From Peptococcaceae bacterium CEB3 (GTDB lineage Bacteria; Bacillota; Desulfitobacteriia; Desulfitobacteriales; Desulfitobacteriaceae): 64,000 nt of DNA. Both the position numbers and the translations under genes were made by a program. Each line of letters starts with the position of its first letter. The stretch's first letter is position 1. Location of the stretch: positions 1-64,000 of the forward strand of contig LDXJ01000056.1 of the NCBI GenBank assembly GCA_001029295.1. The letters are read 5' to 3'. Positions 8,318 through 17,299 of this stretch are shown here, one piece after another. The notes beneath the pieces were generated by a model, which worked only from the letters and a program-made list of their open reading frames with translations, ran no database searches and was not told the DNA's origin.

Positions 8318-8950
8318 CTACCCGAACATTTTTTCTGCGTTTGAGCTCACGATAGCAAAAATTCCGAACCCCATGATAACGAGCGCAGACAATCTGCCAA
8401 TCCACAAGAGGGCCACCCTGTCGAGTTTTCCTCTTAGCCAGCCTGCAATACCGCTCAGAACCAGCCACCACAAGGCGCTGCCAAAAAAGACCCCGGCAAC
8501 CGTCAATGCTGCGCTCGCATATTCATGCGCTGAATTTGCAACGCCAAGTGCGGCAAATACGGCCATAAAGGAAACGATTGTCATTGGGTTCGTAATTGTC
8601 AGCAGGAACGTGGACAGATAACTCCACCAAAGTCCCTGTACCGTGTGTTTCGTCTGAGCCGCCTGTTCAGCCGGCCTTGCCAGGAATCCTCTGACTCCCA
8701 GCAAGAGCAGCAAAGCGCCACCGATCAGATGAATCCACATTCGCTGGTCGATCAGGAAGTTCGACACGAGACCGATGCCAAAACCCGCCACGCTGCCGTA
8801 CACAGCGTCAGCAGTCGCTGCGCCAAGACCGCTTACGAACCCGGACACACGGCCGCCCATCACCGTCCTTTGAATACAAAGAAGGCCAATTGGACCAACC
8901 GGCGCCGCGATTGAGACACCTATGAGGAGACCCTTCAAGAGAAAGTTCAT
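8318..8950 (-). CDS. LysE/RhtB-family amino-acid exporter
   Basis: A 210-residue membrane protein with about six hydrophobic segments. It has the family motif APVGPIGLLCIQRT near the N-terminus and the LTITNPMTIVSF motif in the middle. LysE-type proteins export amino acids or analogues. ATG at 8950 has GGGAGG ten bases upstream. It starts 18 bp after an Lrp-type regulator gene on the same strand; an exporter next to an Lrp/AsnC regulator is a common pairing in which the regulator senses the exported amino acid. Confidence 0.9.
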   Translation of the reverse strand: MNFLLKGLLIGVSIAAPVGPIGLLCIQRTVMGGRVSGFVSGLGAATADAVYGSVAGFGIGLVSNFLIDQRMWIHLIGGALLLLLGVRGFLARPAEQAAQTKHTVQGLWWSYLSTFLLTITNPMTIVSFMAVFAALGVANSAHEYASAALTVAGVFFGSALWWLVLSGIAGWLRGKLDRVALLWIGRLSALVIMGFGIFAIVSSNAEKMFG

Positions 8951-8968
8951 CAAACCGCCGCCTCCCGT

Positions 8969-9451
8969 CTACCTTCGGGCCGAAACATCAACGACGTGCT
9001 CCGGGAACACGGGAGGTACCGGTGTCTCTTTAGGCGTACTCATCACGATGGCAGTTCGGGTTCTAACGACACCGGGTATGCTCTTAAGCTCATCACTCAC
9101 CACACGTTCCAGATCCCGTGGTCCTCTGCACCGTAATTTTAGCAGATAGTCATACTCACCAGCCACATGGTGGCATTCCTGCACTTCTCGCATTTCCGCC
9201 ATCTTTTCTAAAAAATGATTTCTGTGTTCCGGACGTTCCAAGGTAACCGCAACGAAAGATGTCAGACCACAGCCAACTGCTTCGGGATCGACGACGGCGG
9301 CAAAACCCTTAATTATCCCTTGCTCCTCCAGACGATGCACACGTTCTGCTGCGGCGGGGCTCGACAGTCCAAGACAAACCGCAAGGTCTGCCCATGATAT
9401 GCGGGCATTCACCGCCAATTCAGAAATAGCCTTTAAATCGATAGCGTCCAA
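8969..9451 (-). CDS. Lrp/AsnC-family transcriptional regulator
   Basis: A 160-residue feast/famine regulator. The N-terminal helix-turn-helix runs LKAISELAVNARISWADLA to SPAAAERVHRLEEQGII, followed by the RAM effector domain, with HHVAGEYDYLLKLR as its typical core. The start is a TTG at 9451: AAAGGTG lies seven bases upstream and the N-terminus MDAIDLK matches the family. It probably senses an amino acid and controls the co-directional lysE-type gene. The proline-rich C-terminus (STPKETPVPPVFPEH) is longer than usual. Confidence 0.92.
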   Translation of the reverse strand: MDAIDLKAISELAVNARISWADLAVCLGLSSPAAAERVHRLEEQGIIKGFAAVVDPEAVGCGLTSFVAVTLERPEHRNHFLEKMAEMREVQECHHVAGEYDYLLKLRCRGPRDLERVVSDELKSIPGVVRTRTAIVMSTPKETPVPPVFPEHVVDVSARR

Positions 9452-9547
9452 GCCGTTTCACCTTTGTTTCCTTTGTTCATGTGGCTATTATACTTCTCAT
9501 TTAAACAAACTGCAAGCAAAGAAGACTCAGCTAGCGCCTTTCCATCC

Positions 9548-10354
9548 CTAACGTCCTCTGAACTCGGGTTTTCTCTTTTCCCCGAATGCCTTTACGGCCT
9601 CCTTAAAATCCTCTGTCCCGCCGCTCAGAGCGTGATAGGAAGCTTCCAATTCCAGAAAATCGAGCAAGTTGAAATTCAGGCTCTTATTCAGCATTATCTT
9701 GGTTAAACCCAGAGCGCGCGTCGGGCCGTCAGCCAAACGCCGGGCGAGTTGCCAGGCCTCAGCCGACAGTTCTCCGTCCGGCACCACTTTGCTCACCAGG
9801 CCGAACTCCCGGGCCGTCTCAGCGCCGAAACTGTCGGCTGTCAAAGTGAAGAGTTTGGCCCGGTTGAGACCAATGGCTCTGGGAAGCAAATACCCACCGG
9901 CAAAGTCAGGTGTCAACCCAAGTTTGAGAAAAGAAAGGGCAAAATCCGCTGATTCGGCGGCAATGAGAATATCCGCCGCTAAAGCGATACTTAACCCGGC
10001 TCCGTAGGCATAACCATTGACGGCCGCAATCACCGGCTTCTCGAGATTGATGAGCTCAATCAACCAGCGGTAGACGGTTTTCAGAGCCTCCCGTCGACCG
10101 GCGGCCCCCTGGCTTAAGCGCGCCAGCATGCCTTTGATGTCCCCACCCGAACAGAAGGCCCGACCGGCCCCTGTGAGGATAACGGCCCGCACCTCCTCAT
10201 CATCCCGCACGCGCGCGACCGCTTCGCCCAGATCCCGGCTCATATCAAAATCGAGAGCGTTCAAGACCTCCGGTCGATTCAAAGTAATAATGCCGACTCC
10301 TTCCCTTTTCTCCAGGGTCAAAGTGGTAAATTCCATTAACTCCATTGACTCCAT
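9548..10354 (-). CDS. Enoyl-CoA hydratase family protein, last gene of the abfD operon
   Basis: A 268-residue crotonase-fold protein with RAFCSGGDIKGML and AAVNGYAYGAGLSIALAADI (both oxyanion segments). At the second catalytic position the KLGLTPDFAGGYLLP stretch has Asp rather than Glu. It could hydrate crotonyl-CoA made by the AbfD homologue upstream, giving 3-hydroxybutyryl-CoA. The start is uncertain: ATG codons at 10354, 10345 and 10336 lie in a repeated ATGGAGT context, with GAAGGAG just before the first. It is 200 bp downstream of the DUF362 gene; whether the operon reaches it is inferred. Confidence 0.88.
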   Translation of the reverse strand: MESMELMEFTTLTLEKREGVGIITLNRPEVLNALDFDMSRDLGEAVARVRDDEEVRAVILTGAGRAFCSGGDIKGMLARLSQGAAGRREALKTVYRWLIELINLEKPVIAAVNGYAYGAGLSIALAADILIAAESADFALSFLKLGLTPDFAGGYLLPRAIGLNRAKLFTLTADSFGAETAREFGLVSKVVPDGELSAEAWQLARRLADGPTRALGLTKIMLNKSLNFNLLDFLELEASYHALSGGTEDFKEAVKAFGEKRKPEFRGR

Positions 10355-10554
10355 TCACTCCTTCTCTCCGGGTTCTTCGGAACGCCTCACGCGACTTAGC
10401 CACCGTCAAATCCTCCGCCCGGTCGACCGTCGATTCGAGCCTACCCTCATGGCGTAAATCTACACTGTTAACTCAGGTATCCGCCGCCCTGACACATTGC
10501 TGAGCAAAAACTCGCCCGCCTCACCTTTCGTCCGGAATCCCCAAAACGCCGGGC

Positions 10555-11850
10555 CTACACCGTCCAGTGGTCCAAATCGAATTCTTCTTTCCCCTTGTAA
10601 CGGTTAAAAATATAGTGGCGATATTTGATATATTCCGCCTCATCCACGACGATCCCTTCCTCGCGCAGTATTTCGGCAAACTGTTTCATGTCCGGCGGGC
10701 AGCCTTTTACAGCAATGACCTGTTTGATCCGAGGATTCCCTCGATTCAGAGCCACTGCACAGTGGCCAAAGAGAATGGTATGATCAAATCCCCCGGCCGC
10801 CATTTGCTGCTTCCCGCTCACCAGTTCCACATTGGGGAAGGGCACTCCCTTATAGGCAGATGACAAGAGAATGAGCATGGGATTGTACTGCATTGAACAG
10901 CCTGTGCAGAGAGAATTATCGTATTTCCGGATGGCGAGTCCGCTGATTCCCCGTCTCTTAAAACCGGCCGGACCCGTGTCATCTTCTGTCCATTCCCAGT
11001 CATAATCTACAAACTGACGCTGACTCTCAAGATCCTCTCCCGCTATTTCCAGATCACCGATGTCGAGGCTGTACCCAGCCCGCTCGGCAAAATCCCTGAG
11101 ATAAGGAACATCTTCTCCTTTATAGCCCAGGACATCAGCTCCCACCAGATCACAAGCAAACGCGTCTCGCGAAGCGATGAGAAGGTTCTTGCGGTAAGCT
11201 TTCCCCGTAGGTCCGGGTCCTTTTTCCAAAGTGTAAACCCCGTCAATAAGGGTCAAAGCGACCGGAAGCTTTTCGATTATCCTGGGAAAAGTCTGGAGCA
11301 AGTCAAATTCACCCGTGCCGTGGCAGAACATCTTGGATTTGCGATTAAGAACCCCTTTCAAGTTTTTTATACCGAGGGAGACCTTAGCTTGATTATGGGT
11401 TTTGAGTACAGGGACATTGATAATCTTGTCCGCTTCGAGAACTCTTTGAGCCAAAGAGAGTTTGAAGGGACCGAAGTCCACCTCTTCAAATTTCTCCCTG
11501 TTAAAATCGACCACCTGCACTCCATAACGTTCAGCCAGTTGATCATAGCCAATCGCCTCGTAAATCGATTTGTCTTTGGCTTGTATGTTGGGCAAAGGTG
11601 CTTCACCAATCGTCAGGTCATCAAAACCCGCTTCTTTAAGTACTCTGACCACAGCATACATCACCACGCTCGTGGTCACAACCCCGTAAGGGGGAAAGGG
11701 CAGGTCAAAATCCCAGCTCACAATATTCGGTTTAATCAGGATCTTGTCATCCTTCTTCAGTCCGGCCAAGCCGTCGCAAAGCTCAATCGCACTTTTTACG
11801 GACTCATAAGGGTCTTGAAATTTCACCAGGGATACCAGCGGCTTCGTCAT
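10555..11850 (-). CDS. DUF362 domain protein
   Basis: A 431-residue protein. The N-terminal two thirds match DUF362 (KILIKPNIVSWD, DKIINVPVLKTHNQAKVSLG, IKNLKGVLN). The C-terminal part holds CTGCSMQYNP and an isolated CPP, so a metal or Fe-S site is possible, but the usual two-ferredoxin cluster pattern is not seen. DUF362 proteins have no settled function. It lies between the 3-hydroxyacyl-CoA dehydrogenase and the enoyl-CoA hydratase genes of the abfD operon, so a role in that pathway (enzyme maturation or electron transfer) is plausible but unproven. Confidence 0.85.
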   Translation of the reverse strand: MTKPLVSLVKFQDPYESVKSAIELCDGLAGLKKDDKILIKPNIVSWDFDLPFPPYGVVTTSVVMYAVVRVLKEAGFDDLTIGEAPLPNIQAKDKSIYEAIGYDQLAERYGVQVVDFNREKFEEVDFGPFKLSLAQRVLEADKIINVPVLKTHNQAKVSLGIKNLKGVLNRKSKMFCHGTGEFDLLQTFPRIIEKLPVALTLIDGVYTLEKGPGPTGKAYRKNLLIASRDAFACDLVGADVLGYKGEDVPYLRDFAERAGYSLDIGDLEIAGEDLESQRQFVDYDWEWTEDDTGPAGFKRRGISGLAIRKYDNSLCTGCSMQYNPMLILLSSAYKGVPFPNVELVSGKQQMAAGGFDHTILFGHCAVALNRGNPRIKQVIAVKGCPPDMKQFAEILREEGIVVDEAEYIKYRHYIFNRYKGKEEFDLDHWTV

Positions 11851-11910
11851 CTTCCTAGATCCTTTCTTCTCTTTTTGAAAGCAGCTTTAGCATATTTTGC
11901 GGAAACGATA

Positions 11911-12780
11911 TTAAATCATATAGTTGTAGAAACCTCGACCCGTTTTCTTGCCCCATTCCTCCTTGACATATTTCTCAACAATCAAAGGCGAAGGCTTGTC
12001 TTTCGGGTCCCCGGTTTCCCGATAGCGCTCCATATCGATATCATACACCAAATCAATCCCGGTTAAATCCATCAGGCGAAACGGCCCCATGGGATGTCCC
12101 AAAGCCTGGGTCACCGCGGTATCAATTTCCTCAGGGGTGGCAATTCCCATATCCGCCAGAAAGACGGCTTCGTTGTTGAGGGCGGCTAGGATCCGGTTAA
12201 CGAGGAAACCGTAAATTTCCTTCTTCAGCCAGACGGGGTTTTTGCCCATTTTTCGAGCCAAATCCACCGTGACCTGTGCGGTCTCGTCCGATGTATGAGA
12301 CCCTTGGACGACTTCCACCAGTTTCATCACCAAAGCCGGATTGAAGAAGTGCATGTTGCACACTTTATCAGGGCGTTTGGTTACGTCGGCGACTTTCGAA
12401 CTCACTATAAAGGAACTATTTGTGCCCAGGATAGCATGGGATGGAGCCAATCGATCAATGTCCGCAAAAAGCTGGCGTTTGACATCCAGTTGTTCCACCG
12501 CCGCCTCAATGACGTAGTCTGCGTCGCTGACTGCTTCTTCCAGGCTTAGGGAAAACGTCAGATTGGCCAAGGCACGGTCAGCGCTATCCTGGGACAGTTT
12601 TCCCTTCTCAACCCGTTCCTGCAGATATTTTTTGGCAAAGTTTTCCGCTTGGCTGAGCATCCCGGAGCTAATATCGGTTACACTGACCCGGTAACCTGCC
12701 AGGGCGGCGCTGATGGCAATCTGATGCCCCATATTGCCAGCGCCCACCACAGATATTCTTTTGATATCTTCCACTTTCAT
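11911..12780 (-). CDS. 3-hydroxyacyl-CoA dehydrogenase (3-hydroxybutyryl-CoA dehydrogenase type)
   Basis: A 289-residue NAD(P)-dependent enzyme that oxidises 3-hydroxyacyl-CoA to 3-ketoacyl-CoA. It shows the Rossmann motif VVGAGNMGHQIA, the IEAAVEQLDVK segment, ILGTNSSF, the catalytic MHFFNPALVMKLVEV with its His, and GFLVNRILAALNNEA. The length equals single-domain Hbd proteins. ATG at 12780 follows GGAGGTG at a ten-base gap; the ORF extends seven codons further without a site. In this operon it would turn 3-hydroxybutyryl-CoA (or a methyl homologue) into acetoacetyl-CoA. Confidence 0.92.
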   Translation of the reverse strand: MKVEDIKRISVVGAGNMGHQIAISAALAGYRVSVTDISSGMLSQAENFAKKYLQERVEKGKLSQDSADRALANLTFSLSLEEAVSDADYVIEAAVEQLDVKRQLFADIDRLAPSHAILGTNSSFIVSSKVADVTKRPDKVCNMHFFNPALVMKLVEVVQGSHTSDETAQVTVDLARKMGKNPVWLKKEIYGFLVNRILAALNNEAVFLADMGIATPEEIDTAVTQALGHPMGPFRLMDLTGIDLVYDIDMERYRETGDPKDKPSPLIVEKYVKEEWGKKTGRGFYNYMI

Positions 12781-12810
12781 CGTTTCAATGCACCTCCGCA
12801 AAGTTATTTT

Positions 12811-14472
12811 CTACCCTTCTGAACCATCCTTAAGCAGCCTGCGCAGCAATTTCCCTGCCCCAGTCACCGGAAGGGACTGACGAACCTCCACAAAGCGGGG
12901 GGCTTTATAGTGGGACATGCGCTCCCTGGCCCAGGTGATGATCTCTTCCGCCGACACACTCTGCCGCGCCTTTAAGACCACAAAAGCCTTTACGACTTCA
13001 CCTTTTTGCGGGTCCGGCACACCGATCACCGCCACTTGGGCAATTGCTTCATGGCGGATGAGCATCTCCTCGACTTCCTCCGGAAAGACACTGTAGCCGG
13101 AAACCTTGATCATTTCCTTATAACGCCCGGAAAAGACCAAATATCCGTCCTCGTCCAGTTGTCCCATGTCTCCGGTGTGAACCCAACCTTCTCTCAGTGT
13201 CAAGGCTGTGGCCTCAGGCCTGCGCCAGTATCCTTGAAAAACCCCAGGATTGGAAACCAGGATTTCCCCTATCTCCCCAGGAGCTTTCTCCGCCCCAGTT
13301 TCCGGGTCAATAATTCTGATCGCTGTTTCGTAGGTTGGTACACCTTGGGTTCCCCATTTCACCGCTTCTGAGGGCATGAACGTGTCTCCGGTATGTGTTT
13401 CACTTAAACCATAAGCAGCCTCGCGCAGAGAACACCCCCCTGTAAAACTGCGCCAGGCCCGGTCGAGTTCTTCCGTCAGGGTAATGCCGAAACTGGTGCC
13501 AATGTTGTTCTTGAGAGATGAAAGATCATAGTCCCCCGCCTGAGGGACTTGCATAACAGCGACATTCATGGGAGCGATGCTGTACCACCAAGTACAATGA
13601 TAGTGATGGATCGCCTGGAGAACGGTAACCGGGTCAAACCTGCGCAGCAAAACGGTCGTCGCACCGGCATAAACCGTCACATTGAGCCCCATCAACATTC
13701 CGGCAATGTGATACAGGGGCACTACGGAAAGCAGAACATCACTGTCCCCTACCTGATTGCCCTGAGCAGCGGCGGCTGCCTTGAAGAGCGCATTGCGATG
13801 GGTTAGCATTGCTCCTTTCGGTTTGCCGGTGGTCCCCGATGTATAAACCATCAGCGCCAAATCATCCAGAGTCAAATCATCCGCCGACAGGGTGATTCGC
13901 GCCTCACTGCCCGCCACAGCCGTAAGAACCGTCATCAGATCGTAAGTCCCGGAAATCCGCCGCTTGGGTGCGCGAAGCTCATCAGGAACGTTTATCTGAG
14001 GAGCCAGCGGCAAAAAGTCCCCGTAACCGGTTAAGATAATATGTTTGAGCGCGGTTTTATCCTTGACCTTTTCGACTACGCCGTAAAGACTGTCAGCTGC
14101 CACCAGAACCTGGGTGTCAAGATCGTTGAGCTGATACTCCAGTTCCCATTCTTTGAAGACAGGACTGCACGGGCTGACAATCGCCCCCAGTTTCTGAATA
14201 CCAAAATGCGCGATGAAATACTGAGGTGAGTTGGACAGGAAGAGGGCCACCCGATCCCCTTTCTTCACACCCAGCCCGGCCAGAAAAGTGGCAAAACGGT
14301 CACTGAGAACATTCAGTTCGCTATAGCTGACGGTTCTGCCGTACCATCGAATCACCGGCTTATCCGGGGTCCTCCGCGCATGTTCCCGAAGGTACTCAGG
14401 CAGTGGCTTGGCGCCCAGGCGGTACTCCAAAACCGGAGACAAAGACCGTGGCCACCCCTTCGTTGGATTCAT
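12811..14472 (-). CDS. AMP-forming acyl-CoA synthetase
   Basis: A 553-residue adenylate-forming ligase that activates a carboxylic acid with ATP and CoA. Motifs in order: MVYTSGTTGKPKGAMLTH (P-loop, A3), AYGLSETHTGD (A5), GWVHTGDMGQLDEDGYLVF (A7), YKEMIKVSGYSVFPEEVEE (A8) and PVTGAGKLLRRLL with the catalytic Lys (A10). GGAAGGAG lies five bases before the ATG. It is the fourth gene of the abfD operon and one of two synthetases there. Its acid substrate is unknown; 4-hydroxybutyrate-like acids are suggested by context. Confidence 0.92.
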   Translation of the reverse strand: MNPTKGWPRSLSPVLEYRLGAKPLPEYLREHARRTPDKPVIRWYGRTVSYSELNVLSDRFATFLAGLGVKKGDRVALFLSNSPQYFIAHFGIQKLGAIVSPCSPVFKEWELEYQLNDLDTQVLVAADSLYGVVEKVKDKTALKHIILTGYGDFLPLAPQINVPDELRAPKRRISGTYDLMTVLTAVAGSEARITLSADDLTLDDLALMVYTSGTTGKPKGAMLTHRNALFKAAAAAQGNQVGDSDVLLSVVPLYHIAGMLMGLNVTVYAGATTVLLRRFDPVTVLQAIHHYHCTWWYSIAPMNVAVMQVPQAGDYDLSSLKNNIGTSFGITLTEELDRAWRSFTGGCSLREAAYGLSETHTGDTFMPSEAVKWGTQGVPTYETAIRIIDPETGAEKAPGEIGEILVSNPGVFQGYWRRPEATALTLREGWVHTGDMGQLDEDGYLVFSGRYKEMIKVSGYSVFPEEVEEMLIRHEAIAQVAVIGVPDPQKGEVVKAFVVLKARQSVSAEEIITWARERMSHYKAPRFVEVRQSLPVTGAGKLLRRLLKDGSEG

Positions 14473-14546
14473 ACGGACTCCTTCCTTTCCGTCATACGGA
14501 CTCCTCCCTTTTCAGCGCGAGCGAAAAAATCCACTTCTTTGCCTGC

Positions 14547-15533
14547 CTAGTCGCCGAACAACCTTCGGGGATTTTCTATCAGGATCGTGTCTATCTGTTC
14601 GTCTGTAATTCCCGCCTTTTTCAGAGCGGGAATTACATCCTCAAAAATGTGGGTGGGATGCCATTTGGCCAGCATCTGCTGGACAAGCGGAGGTAAAACA
14701 AGAGGTCTCCCCAGCCAGAAGTTTACTGTATCCTGTGACAGTAGGATTTGTTTGTCATACCCGGTACCCATTAAGCCAATCAGGACCGCCTCTCGCAGTG
14801 AATCCAAGGGCGCCCCAACCACTCCTTCCAGGCCAAAACGATCAAAGCCAACGAAAACCCCGGTTTTTAGGACACGAACATGATCGGCTAACTGGGTATT
14901 GCCACACATATGACCAATCACGATCCGGCTGGGATCTGCTCCGGCGGAAATGAGCAGTTCCGCTTGTTCAGCTCCCATAGTCCCTTCCTGTGTGTGCGTA
15001 ATAATTGTAACTCCAGTTTCCTTCTGGACCTTGGCAGCTGCCCGAAAAAACATCTTCTCATAGTCAGTGATGATATCTTTACTGGAAGCCAGTTTGATGA
15101 CCCCCGCTTTGATTCCCGTTTTCCCAATCCCTTCGGTCAATTCCCGTTTGAACATTTCGTAAATTTCAGTTTCCGCATCTCCAAATCCGGCCCGGAATTT
15201 GAAGTAGGCCGGGGCTGATTCTGCCTCATAGTAATAACCGGTTGAGCAAATAATTTGCAATCCGGTCTCCTCCGCAATTTCTCTTAAGAGATCGGGGTTT
15301 CTGCCGCACTCATTGGTCGTGGCGTCCACCACCGTTTTTACCCCGTGGGCTTTAAGTTTTTCCGCCACGTCAATGCCCACCCGCAGAGCCGCTTGCCAGT
15401 CAAACGCTCCCATAGTGGTATCTCCTTCAAAGCCGGCATAGCCGAAGACAAAGTGCTCATGGACCAGGGTTTTCCCCAATTTATCCGCACTTACCGGACC
15501 TAACACCGTGTTAACTGTCATAGTCACTATCAT
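14547..15533 (-). CDS. Phosphotriesterase-family hydrolase, possible lactonase
   Basis: A 328-residue metal-dependent TIM-barrel hydrolase. The metal ligands are visible: HEH in TLVHEHFVFGY, the bridging Lys in AGVIKLASS, His in IITHTQEGTMG and IVIGHMCGN, and Asp in ILLSQDTVNFW. Relatives are phosphotriesterase-like lactonases and uncharacterised php-type proteins. Between two acyl-CoA synthetases and close to AbfD, a role opening a gamma- or delta-lactone to a hydroxyacid is attractive, but it is inferred from gene order. Start at 15533 has GAGGGTG just upstream; an ATG four codons in is possible. Confidence 0.88.
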   Translation of the reverse strand: MIVTMTVNTVLGPVSADKLGKTLVHEHFVFGYAGFEGDTTMGAFDWQAALRVGIDVAEKLKAHGVKTVVDATTNECGRNPDLLREIAEETGLQIICSTGYYYEAESAPAYFKFRAGFGDAETEIYEMFKRELTEGIGKTGIKAGVIKLASSKDIITDYEKMFFRAAAKVQKETGVTIITHTQEGTMGAEQAELLISAGADPSRIVIGHMCGNTQLADHVRVLKTGVFVGFDRFGLEGVVGAPLDSLREAVLIGLMGTGYDKQILLSQDTVNFWLGRPLVLPPLVQQMLAKWHPTHIFEDVIPALKKAGITDEQIDTILIENPRRLFGD

Positions 15534-15587
15534 TTCACCCTCTCTTAAATAATTGCCAGGTTGCTAAAGCGGAGGTGACTTCCACGC

Positions 15588-17264
15588 TTACGCCTCTTGA
15601 GCCCTGGTCCTTTCTTGTTCCTGCAACTTGCGCCAGAGAACTTTGCCGCTGGCCGACACCGGCAGGCTCTCCACGAATTGGACGATGCGCGGATACTTGT
15701 AAGACGACATCCTATCCTTTGTCCACTCGATGATCTCTTGTTCCGTCACCTTGCCCCGTTCTCTTTCATGCAAAATGACATAGGCCTTGACCGTTTCTCC
15801 TCTTTTGGGATCAAATACTCCAATTACGCAGGCCTCACGGATAGCCGGATGTTTAAACATAATAGACTCGACTTCCGTGGGCCAAACTTTAAAACCGGCA
15901 GCATTAATCATGCGCTTGATCCGATCCACCATAAAGAAATACCCGTCCTCATCATATTTGGCAATGTCGCCCGTACGGAAGAACTGTTTTCCTCCGATTG
16001 TGATAAAAGCTTTCTCTGTTTCATCCGGACGGTTCCAGTACTCTTTCATCACTTGAGGCCCGCTCACTACCACTTCTCCTGCTTCCCCGCATCCCAACTC
16101 TTCCAATGTCTCGGGAGCGACGATCCTGGCATCAACGTCGAAAGACGGAATGCCCAAACATTGCAACTTCGGACGGTCCGGCGGATTGAAATGGGTTTGG
16201 GAAACTGTCTCACTCAAACCGTACCCTTCCGCATATCTCACCCCCAGCAGTTGAAAGAGCTTTTTACCCACTGCTTCCGGCAGAGGCGCGCCACCACCTC
16301 CCACGAACGCCAGAGATTTAACATTATAGTTGCTCAGGTTCGGATTCGCCAGAAAATCCACCACCATGGTCGCTATGTTTACCCAGTGAGTACACCCGAA
16401 ACGTTCGATCAAAGCAGCGGCCAACTCCCTGTTCCAGCGGGTCAGCAACACCATCGTTCCCCCGGCAAAAATCGGCGCGTTCATGCTGTGCTGCATTCCG
16501 GTCACATGAAACAACGGCAGCGTTGTCAAAGAAGTGGTGCTGGCCGTCATTGAGGTCCATGCCGCTGAACCGACTGTATTCGCATTTACAGTCCCATGGG
16601 TGTGAACACACCCCTTCGGTATGCCGGTAGTCCCGGATGTATAAGGCAGAAGCGCCATGTCAGGCTGAGAGACTGTTGACGGGCCTGGTTCTAAACCCCC
16701 TGAAATGGCCTCGTTCCAATAAATTGCGTTGGTAGTCCCGAAGGTCAGGCGTGCTGCGCCCACTTCAGGAGGAATCTCCAAATCAAACTCAGGTGAACTG
16801 TAATCACTGTAGGCCGCAATGATCACGTGCTGTAAGCAAGTGCTCTTCTGCAGCGGGGCAATGCGTTCATAGAGTTCTTGACCAACCAAAGCAACGTTGG
16901 CTTGGCAATCGTTGATATAAAACTCCAAATCAGCGGTGACATGCATCGGACTCATGGGTACCACCACGGCTCTTGCCCGTAAAATGGCATAATAAGCGAT
17001 CATAAACTGCGGTGAATTTTGCATAAAGAGAAGAATGCGGTCCTTGGGGGCAACCCCCAACTTGCCTTGTAAAAAGCCGGCCAACTTCTCAACCTCATCT
17101 TGAAAGCGCCGATAAGAAACCGAACCGCCGTAATAATGGATGGCAATTTTGTCGGGATACCTCCGGGCGGAGACAGCGAGGTTGTCGTACAAGCTGGTCT
17201 CCGGTACAAGCAAACTCTGTGGTAAACGCTTAGGCCAAAATTCATAATGACTGGTTATCATCAT
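15588..17264 (-). CDS. AMP-forming acyl-CoA synthetase, second gene of the abfD operon
   Basis: A 558-residue adenylate-forming ligase. It has LLPYTSGTTGIPKGCVHTHG (A3), EGYGLSETVSQTHFN (A5), FFRTGDIAKYDEDGYFFMV (A7), RMINAAGFKVWPTEVESIM (A8) and PVSASGKVLWRKL with the A10 Lys. AAAGGTGGGG lies seven bases before ATG 17264. It begins 35 bp after abfD, the closest partner for making the CoA thioester that AbfD uses, so 4-hydroxybutyrate or a close homologue is the best substrate guess. It is only moderately like the other synthetase at 12811-14472. Confidence 0.92.
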   Translation of the reverse strand: MMITSHYEFWPKRLPQSLLVPETSLYDNLAVSARRYPDKIAIHYYGGSVSYRRFQDEVEKLAGFLQGKLGVAPKDRILLFMQNSPQFMIAYYAILRARAVVVPMSPMHVTADLEFYINDCQANVALVGQELYERIAPLQKSTCLQHVIIAAYSDYSSPEFDLEIPPEVGAARLTFGTTNAIYWNEAISGGLEPGPSTVSQPDMALLPYTSGTTGIPKGCVHTHGTVNANTVGSAAWTSMTASTTSLTTLPLFHVTGMQHSMNAPIFAGGTMVLLTRWNRELAAALIERFGCTHWVNIATMVVDFLANPNLSNYNVKSLAFVGGGGAPLPEAVGKKLFQLLGVRYAEGYGLSETVSQTHFNPPDRPKLQCLGIPSFDVDARIVAPETLEELGCGEAGEVVVSGPQVMKEYWNRPDETEKAFITIGGKQFFRTGDIAKYDEDGYFFMVDRIKRMINAAGFKVWPTEVESIMFKHPAIREACVIGVFDPKRGETVKAYVILHERERGKVTEQEIIEWTKDRMSSYKYPRIVQFVESLPVSASGKVLWRKLQEQERTRAQEA

Positions 17265-17299
17265 AATTTAACCCCACCTTTAACTTAATAGCTTACGAC

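Noticed and set aside
15597-16553. 318-codon plus-strand ORF
   Set aside because: Antisense shadow of the acyl-CoA synthetase gene.
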